Positions 7,259 to 10,399 of a DNA stretch of 10,399 nucleotides are shown here, piece after piece. Numbering within the stretch: the first letter of the stretch is position 1; each line of letters starts with the position of its first letter. The stretch comes from Peptoniphilaceae bacterium. GTDB lineage: Bacteria > Bacillota > Clostridia > Tissierellales > Peptoniphilaceae. The notes beneath the pieces are model-generated. The model was not told where the DNA came from. It saw only the letters and a program-made list of their open reading frames with translations, and ran no database searches. Made by a program: the position numbers and the translations under genes. The stretch covers positions 1 through 10,399 of the forward strand of contig JASLJE010000037.1 in the NCBI GenBank assembly GCA_030152565.1, written 5' to 3'.

Positions 7259-8634
7259 TATTTTACCTCCAATATATGAGTTGTTAAATTTACCATATCT
7301 CTAGGAATCAAGGTAGGCCATAGTCCTATAACACTTTGAATCCTTGCTCTTCCGCCAAAGAAGCTGGCTCCTGGAGGTCCATTTAATTGAAGGGGGCTTA
7401 TTTCTGGTATTAATTTTTCTGCCTCTTCTTTACTATCAGTTCTTATAGCGATTCTCAGTATTACTTCATTTAAATTGTCTACTAATTCTGGGTCCATATT
7501 GGCTACATTTAGGTGTAGGGCATTGAGACCTAAGTAGTCTATTCTAATGTCTTCTGTTTTTAAATTTTTTCTCTTCATTTTTTCCATAATTACTTCAGAG
7601 GCTTTTTTTGCCTTATCATAGGCTTCTGGCCAAGCGAAGTTTAGATAACTCTCTACCTTGTATCCTGCCTGGTAGCCTATAGATAGTTTCAACATTTCAG
7701 GTCTTTCTTCTCCCCTTATGTTTTTTAATTCTACCAGGTCTTTTTCCCTTTCCTCTATAACTGCCTGGCTGAAGTCTGCCACTACATCTGGAGTTATATA
7801 GGCTTTAGGATCATGTATTTCGTATAGAAATTGTTCCTTTAGTGATTGTTCTGTTATTAGTCCACCAGAGGTTTTTGTCTTGGTAAATAGGATATGGTCT
7901 TCACTTACTTTGGCTATAGGGAATCCAAGTTTATCCATATTTTCAACACTTCTCCAGTCATATTGGTAGTTTCCGCCTGATGCCTGTCCTCCACACTCTA
8001 ACATATGTCCTACTGCTATTCCCCTGGCAATATTGTCGTAGTCATCATCTGACCATTTAAATTCATGCATTAGTGGTGATAGGAAAAGGGTGGAGTCTGC
8101 TGCTCTACCTGATACTATTACATCTGCTCCCTGGTCTAGTGCCTCTAAAAAAGGCTCTCTTCCAAAGTAAACATTGGCATTTAATATCTTATCTTTTATT
8201 TCATCTATGCTTCTTCCATGGTCCATATTTCTAAACTCATGGCCCTCTGCTATTAATCGAGGCATTTCATCTGTCAGATTATCTCCTAAGATATAGCCTA
8301 TTTTATAGTTTTTAAGTTCTTTTTCTCTTACTACTCTTTCCAGGTCTTCAACTAGGGCTTCTACATTTACTCCTCCAGCGTTAGCAAGGAGTCTGATGTT
8401 TTTTTCCTGGCTTTTCTCAACTATTTGTTCAAATAGGTTAACAAAGTCTTTGGCATATCCTGCCTTTGGGTTTTTATTTTTTTGTCTTTGTAGAATTGAC
8501 ATGGTTAATTCTGCTAAAAAGTCACAAGACATGTAGTTTAGATTTCCATTTTCTATCATGTCTATGGCTGCATCTGGGCTGTCTCCCCAGAATCCTTGAC
8601 CTCCGCCAATTACTATTTCTTTTTTATTTTCCAT
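7258..8634 (-). CDS. AtuA family (DUF1446) acyl-CoA metabolism protein, large domain
   Basis: A 458-residue cytosolic protein of the AtuA/DUF1446 family, named after the acyclic terpene utilisation cluster of Pseudomonas; the exact reaction is unsettled. Family motifs in order: IGGGQGFWGDSPDAA (9-23), LANAGGVN (83-90), VSGRAADSTLFLSPLMHEFKW (174-194), HMLECGGQASGGNY (210-223) and a GGRARIQSV...LIPRDMV end (427-448). The start at 8634 is chosen over an in-frame GTG at 8661 because GGGAGG (8640-8645) lies just before it and the predicted transcription start is near 8660. It is the first gene behind the sigma-54 promoter and is followed by its small partner domain and HMG-CoA reductase. In terpene degradation AtuA accompanies enzymes acting on an isohexenyl analogue of HMG-CoA, so HMG-CoA or a related 3-hydroxyglutaryl-CoA is a reasonable substrate guess. 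Confidence 0.88.
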   Translation of the reverse strand: MENKKEIVIGGGQGFWGDSPDAAIDMIENGNLNYMSCDFLAELTMSILQRQKNKNPKAGYAKDFVNLFEQIVEKSQEKNIRLLANAGGVNVEALVEDLERVVREKELKNYKIGYILGDNLTDEMPRLIAEGHEFRNMDHGRSIDEIKDKILNANVYFGREPFLEALDQGADVIVSGRAADSTLFLSPLMHEFKWSDDDYDNIARGIAVGHMLECGGQASGGNYQYDWRSVENMDKLGFPIAKVSEDHILFTKTKTSGGLITEQSLKEQFLYEIHDPKAYITPDVVADFSQAVIEEREKDLVELKNIRGEERPEMLKLSIGYQAGYKVESYLNFAWPEAYDKAKKASEVIMEKMKRKNLKTEDIRIDYLGLNALHLNVANMDPELVDNLNEVILRIAIRTDSKEEAEKLIPEISPLQLNGPPGASFFGGRARIQSVIGLWPTLIPRDMVNLTTHILEVK

Positions 8635-8670
8635 TTCTACCTCCCGTAAATTTGCCTTCACTTATATATA

Positions 8671-8686
8671 TGCAAGAAGTGTGCCA
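8671..8686 (-). promoter_or_regulatory. Sigma-54 (-24/-12) promoter of the atuA-mvaA-tctA-rpoN operon
   Basis: On the minus strand the sequence reads TGGCAC (8686-8681), ACTTC, TTGCA (8675-8671). This is a full match to the sigma-54 consensus TGGCAC-N5-TTGCA, with the invariant GG and GC exactly ten bases apart. Counting from the -12 C (8672) puts the transcript start near 8660, about 26 bases before the AtuA start and just upstream of its ribosome site. The motif lies between genes, in the right orientation, behind a sigma-54 activator gene. No other equally good match was found in the window by eye. Confidence 0.93.
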
Positions 8687-8740
8687 AAGGGATTTTTTTT
8701 TAAGAAGGGCTATTTTTACATCTTTTGTCTTGGTGGCTTT

Positions 8741-8756
8741 CTTTTTTATAAAAAAG
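8741..8756. repeat. A/T-tract palindrome between activator sites and promoter
   Basis: CTTTTTTATAAAAAAG is a perfect 16-base palindrome that directly abuts the 24-base activator palindrome. Together with a run of nine T (8693-8701) next to the -24 element it makes the spacer between enhancer and promoter strongly A-tract rich. Such DNA is intrinsically bent or flexible and could help looping between bound activator and polymerase. Confidence 0.5.
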
Positions 8757-8780
8757 ATAATTGACAATCTTGTCAATTAT
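8757..8780. promoter_or_regulatory. Proximal activator binding site (24-base palindrome)
   Basis: Perfect 11-base arms, ATAATTGACAA and TTGTCAATTAT, separated by two bases. The centre (8768.5) is about 108 bases upstream of the predicted transcript start, the usual distance for a sigma-54 upstream activating sequence. The symmetry fits a dimeric Fis-type HTH such as that of the neighbouring activator. On the minus strand it is followed by CTTTTTT, so it could also act as a weak terminator hairpin for the activator transcript. Confidence 0.8.
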
Positions 8781-8788
8781 GCTTTAAC

Positions 8789-10324
8789 TTATGACAAGTT
8801 TGTCAATTCTATAGAGTATTTATTTATTTTTCTATAAAGGGTTCTTTCACTAATATCTAAACGCTGGGCTGATTTTTTTATGTTTCCCTTGTTCATGATA
8901 AGGGTGTCTTTTATAATTTGAATTTCTTTTTTCTCTAAAAGCTTATCCAAGCCCATATCCCAGCTTTTTATCACGCTTTTTTGAATTTTTATGGGTAGGT
9001 TGTCTACTTCTATTTCACCTTCATTAGATAGGATTACAGCGTGCTCCATACAGTTTTTTAACTCCCTGATATTTCCCGGCCATTTATAGCCTTCCAAGAT
9101 GGCCAAGGCCTCTTTGGAAAGGGATATATCCTTGCCATATTTTTTATTGTAGTAGTTTAGATAGTGGGAGGCAAAAAGTACTATATCATGACTTCGCTTT
9201 CTAAGTGGTGGTAGGTCTAAAGTAATGACGCTAAGACGGTAGTAAAGGTCTTCTCTAAATTCTCCCTTTTCTATCATTTTTTCCAGATTTTGGTTGGTGG
9301 CAGCTATAACCCTTACATCTACCTGGATATTTTTCTGGGATCCAATTTTTTCAATTTGCCCACTTTCTAAAACTCTTAGGAGTTTGGCCTGCATGTTTAA
9401 GCTCATGTCCCCTATTTCATCCAAGAAGATTGTTCCCTTATCTGCTAATTCAAATTTACCTATTTTCCCTCCCTTGATAGCTCCTGTAAAGGCTCCTTCT
9501 TCATAGCCGAACATTTCGCTTTCTATTAAATTTTCAGGGATGGCTGCACAGTTAAGGCTAACAAATTTTTCTTTGTTTCTCTGGCTGTTTTTATGGATTA
9601 GCTGGCAGATAACATCCTTTCCTGAACCATTTTCTCCTGTTATTAGGACTGCTACATCTGTCTTGGATATGGCTACTGCCTTGGATACCAGTTTTAGGTA
9701 ATTGGGTGATTTACCTATTATATTTAATTCTTTCATTCTCTTTTGTGCTTCCAGCTGCCTATTGTATTCTTCAGCTATTTGAGAGGCTCTAATAACTTTT
9801 TTATTTAGTTTATTTATTTCCGAAACATCATGAAAGATGGAGTAGGCTGCTATGAATTCTCCATTTTTGAAGATGGGTTTTATTCTTACATCTATATATT
9901 TATCCAGGCTTTTTATATAGTTATTTTTCTTATCTATTGCTTCCTTGTTTATTAAAACTCTATTAATAGTAGCATCCTTTTCTACCTGGCCTATGTTTTT
10001 CCCTATGATTTTATAGAGTTTTACTCCTAATATTTTGGAGTAGGCCTGGTTGGCATAGAAGATTCTTCCATCTTTATCTACTGCTATGACTCCGTCCTCT
10101 ATATTGTCAACTATGGATTTATAGATAAATTCCTTGGACATTTTTTGTAGGTACTTTATTAGTTTGCTATCCAAGTAGCCTACTATTTCCCCTCTATTTT
10201 CAAAGTAGACTCTTTCCTCTTTTAGGTATTCGTCTTCTATGTCTAAGATATCCAGGTCCAGGGGTAGTCGGTTTTGGCTTTTTATTTCTTGGTCGGTTTT
10301 GATATATATGTCAATGACTTCCAT
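8789..10324 (-). CDS. Sigma-54 enhancer-binding transcriptional activator (PAS, AAA+, Fis HTH)
   Basis: A 511-residue activator that should use ATP to open sigma-54 promoters. Residues 1-65 form an acidic N-terminal part I do not recognise. A PAS sensor domain follows at about 66-170 (YKSIVDNIEDGVIAVDKDGRIFYANQAYSKILG), then a coiled-coil linker at about 170-200. The AAA+ domain (about 200-430) has Walker A GENGSGKD (230-237), the sigma-54-contacting GAFTGA loop intact (277-282), Walker B GTIFLDE (297-303), arginine-finger region FREDLYYRL (356-364), PPLRKR (372-377) and WPGNIRELKN (415-424). A Fis-type HTH ends the protein (about 470-505, GNIKKSAQRLDISERTLYRKI). There is no receiver domain, so control is by a ligand or signal at the PAS or N-terminal part. 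The start at 10324 has AGGAG six bases ahead; the in-frame ATG at 10366 lacks a ribosome site and lies at or before the likely transcript start. The target is probably the adjacent operon. Confidence 0.94.
   Translation of the reverse strand: MEVIDIYIKTDQEIKSQNRLPLDLDILDIEDEYLKEERVYFENRGEIVGYLDSKLIKYLQKMSKEFIYKSIVDNIEDGVIAVDKDGRIFYANQAYSKILGVKLYKIIGKNIGQVEKDATINRVLINKEAIDKKNNYIKSLDKYIDVRIKPIFKNGEFIAAYSIFHDVSEINKLNKKVIRASQIAEEYNRQLEAQKRMKELNIIGKSPNYLKLVSKAVAISKTDVAVLITGENGSGKDVICQLIHKNSQRNKEKFVSLNCAAIPENLIESEMFGYEEGAFTGAIKGGKIGKFELADKGTIFLDEIGDMSLNMQAKLLRVLESGQIEKIGSQKNIQVDVRVIAATNQNLEKMIEKGEFREDLYYRLSVITLDLPPLRKRSHDIVLFASHYLNYYNKKYGKDISLSKEALAILEGYKWPGNIRELKNCMEHAVILSNEGEIEVDNLPIKIQKSVIKSWDMGLDKLLEKKEIQIIKDTLIMNKGNIKKSAQRLDISERTLYRKINKYSIELTNLS
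8792..8805. promoter_or_regulatory. Distal activator binding site, overlapping the activator 3' end
   Basis: TGACAA-GT-TTGTCA, a 14-base palindrome with the same core as the 24-base site at 8757-8780. The centres are 30 bases apart, close to three helical turns, so two dimers would sit on roughly the same face. It lies about 138 bases upstream of the predicted transcript start and inside the last codons (Leu-Thr-Asn-Leu-Ser) of the activator gene. Confidence 0.75.
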
Positions 10325-10367
10325 GTTTTGCTCCTGTCTTTTTTTAACTTGAGATAAGGTTTTCATA

Positions 10368-10376
10368 ATTATATCA
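10368..10376 (-). promoter_or_regulatory. Extended -10 vegetative promoter of the activator gene
   Basis: The minus strand reads TGATATAAT: a consensus TATAAT (10373-10368) preceded by TGN, an extended -10 element. The best -35 candidate, GTTATT at 10395-10390 with a 16-base spacer, is poor, as is usual with extended -10 promoters. Transcription would start near 10361, giving a leader of about 37 bases to the start codon at 10324. It suggests the activator is made independently of sigma-54. Confidence 0.6.
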
Positions 10377-10399
10377 CAGCTTATCTTTAAATAACTATA

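Noticed and set aside
8466..8837. Plus-strand open frame of 123 codons crossing the control region
   Set aside because: Mostly antisense to atuA, a Phe/Leu-rich composition typical of a reverse-strand shadow, no ribosome site, and it runs through the promoter and both palindromes.
10104..10110. TTGTCAA half-site resembling the activator operator
   Set aside because: A single half-site inside the PAS coding region without a partner arm; expected by chance.

Overview
The window looks like chromosomal DNA of a low-GC anaerobic Bacillota, most likely from the Clostridia/Tissierellia group. The reasons are A/T-rich codon use, strong GGAGG-type ribosome binding sites, a soluble fumarate-reductase-type flavoprotein, and a sigma-54 activator plus sigma-54 gene. 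The genus cannot be fixed from the sequence alone. No rRNA, tRNA, CRISPR, insertion sequence or phage gene is visible. Genes fill almost all of it: the longest non-coding stretch is about 150 bases, so there is no gene-free region over 300 bases.

Left part (bases 1-2490, + strand): the 3' part of a fumarate-reductase-like FAD protein (5' end outside the window) with its own terminator, then a single pirin-family gene. Pirin converges on the minus-strand operon, and both share a strong bidirectional hairpin terminator.

Right part (bases 2494-10399, - strand): one coherent regulatory and metabolic unit. In transcription order it holds a sigma-54 enhancer-binding activator (PAS, AAA+ and Fis-type HTH domains) with its own vegetative-type promoter. 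A control region of about 150 bases follows, and then six tightly packed genes: AtuA-family protein, a separate small AtuA C-terminal-like protein, class II (degradative-type) HMG-CoA reductase, a small two-helix membrane protein, a TctA-like permease, and rpoN (sigma-54) as the last gene. The control region carries an essentially perfect -24/-12 sigma-54 promoter (TGGCAC-N5-TTGCA) and two palindromic sites (TGACAA-N2-TTGTCA) centred about 108 and 138 bases upstream of the predicted start of transcription. These are probable binding sites of the activator; the distal one overlaps the last codons of the activator gene itself.

Most interesting interpretation: a signal-dependent, sigma-54-controlled catabolic module for mevalonate or a related branched 3-hydroxy acid. 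The permease imports the acid, HMG-CoA reductase oxidises mevalonate to HMG-CoA with NAD+, and the AtuA pair probably acts on HMG-CoA or a close relative. No classical HMG-CoA lyase lies in the operon, although both of its ends are inside the window. Because rpoN is the last gene behind a sigma-54 promoter, the operon should feed back positively on its own sigma factor. The gene families and the promoter are seen directly; the substrate, the role of AtuA and the feedback loop are inference.
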